Positions 5,709 through 5,835 of a stretch of 5,835 nt of DNA are shown here, piece after piece. Within the stretch, counting starts at the first letter, position 1. Each line of letters begins with the position of its first letter. The position numbers and the translations under genes are program-made. Source of the stretch: Pseudomonadota bacterium. GTDB lineage: Bacteria > Pseudomonadota > Gammaproteobacteria > Steroidobacterales > Woeseiaceae. The stretch lies in the NCBI GenBank assembly GCA_022567775.1, contig JADFGH010000157.1, positions 1 through 5,835 on the forward strand, in the 5' to 3' direction. The notes beneath the pieces were generated by a model. It saw only the letters and a program-made list of their open reading frames with translations. It had not been told where the DNA came from and ran no database searches.

Positions 5709-5810
5709 CATGAGATTACGAGCCGAAGTTTAGCGATCGTCCCGGCGGGCGATGTTCATGGGATAGCAGTGGGTCAGGCCCGGCTTTCCGCCATCCTCAC
5801 TTTTCCAATA
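5696..5810. repeat. 10-bp inverted repeat bracketing the degenerate 22-nt repeat
   Basis: TATTGGAAAA (5696-5705) is repeated exactly in inverse orientation as TTTTCCAATA (5801-5810). Allowing one inserted base the match extends through the adjacent TGA (5706-5708; TCA at 5797-5799). The left arm overlaps the last codons of the crotonase-family gene. The 95 bp between hold the 5760-5781 copy and a small GC-rich hairpin (5736-5753, one bulged T). It could be terminal inverted repeats of a tiny element, a long-range RNA pairing, or chance. Confidence 0.35.
5760..5781. repeat. Degenerate second copy of the 22-nt repeat
   Basis: This segment matches the repeat at 2742-2763 in the same orientation at 18 of 22 positions, including the central run GTGGGTC (5769-5775) and both ends (GGGA and CCC). 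The differences fall in the stem arms, so the outer palindrome is broken and a stable hairpin is no longer expected. It lies in the noncoding stretch after the crotonase-family gene, as for REP-like or other dispersed intergenic repeats. Confidence 0.55.
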
Positions 5811-5835
5811 ATTGCCTCATTACCCGGTGCCGGTT

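Noticed and set aside
5736..5753. GC-rich hairpin after the crotonase-family gene as a terminator
   Set aside because: The stem has a bulge and a three-base loop, and no T-tract follows, so it is not a convincing intrinsic terminator.
5797..5835. Possible 3' end of a convergent minus-strand gene (tail NRHRVMRQLLEK, then TGA)
   Set aside because: Only 12 codons are in the window and another minus-strand frame is also open there; it cannot be decided without the flanking sequence.

Overview
The window carries seven protein-coding genes and little empty space. GC content is moderate to fairly high. The gene families (a SstT-type Ser/Thr symporter, outer-membrane-type lipoproteins), a consensus CRP-like site and a REP-like palindrome point to a proteobacterium, most likely a gammaproteobacterium. 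This is inferred from gene content only; no marker gene is present, and I cannot name a genus.

Layout, left to right. (1) 42-809 (+): a lipoprotein of unknown function with a long Ala/Gly-rich hydrophobic segment. (2) 810-1065: a 256-bp intergenic region with a perfect TGTGA-N6-TCACA site at 961-976, a possible promoter, and a strong Shine-Dalgarno sequence before a GTG start. (3) 1066-1392 (+): a small SWIB/MDM2-domain protein, more AT-rich than its surroundings. (4) 1409-1478: a small hairpin, then a clear rho-independent terminator separating this gene from the convergent minus-strand genes. (5) 4427-1502 (-): an apparent three-gene operon with gaps of 44 and 41 bp, in transcription order a TauE/SafE-type permease, a secreted creatininase-family lipoprotein and the Na+:Ser/Thr symporter SstT. 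A 22-nt palindromic repeat fills half of the second gap. (6) 4428-4496: a 69-bp divergent intergenic region holding a 15-bp palindrome. (7) 4497-5708 (+): an OsmC-family protein and an enoyl-CoA hydratase/isomerase-family protein, 27 bp apart and probably co-transcribed. (8) 5709-5835: noncoding DNA with a degenerate second copy of the 22-nt repeat, bracketed by a 10-bp inverted repeat.

How the genes might work together. In the minus-strand operon, an envelope-anchored hydrolase sits between two inner-membrane transporters. One reading is that the lipoprotein cleaves a small amide or cyclic compound outside the inner membrane, SstT takes up the amino-acid-like product, and the TauE-like protein moves an anion. 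That reading is inference from gene order. The OsmC/crotonase pair suggests thiol-peroxide defence next to acyl-CoA chemistry, but the crotonase lacks one of the two catalytic glutamates of classical hydratases.

I found no rRNA, tRNA, CRISPR array, transposase or phage gene. Nothing here is clearly a new multi-gene system. The points most worth a second look are the SWIB gene with its CRP-like site, the creatininase-like lipoprotein with an altered metal-site signature in a transporter operon, and the two copies of the 22-nt repeat.
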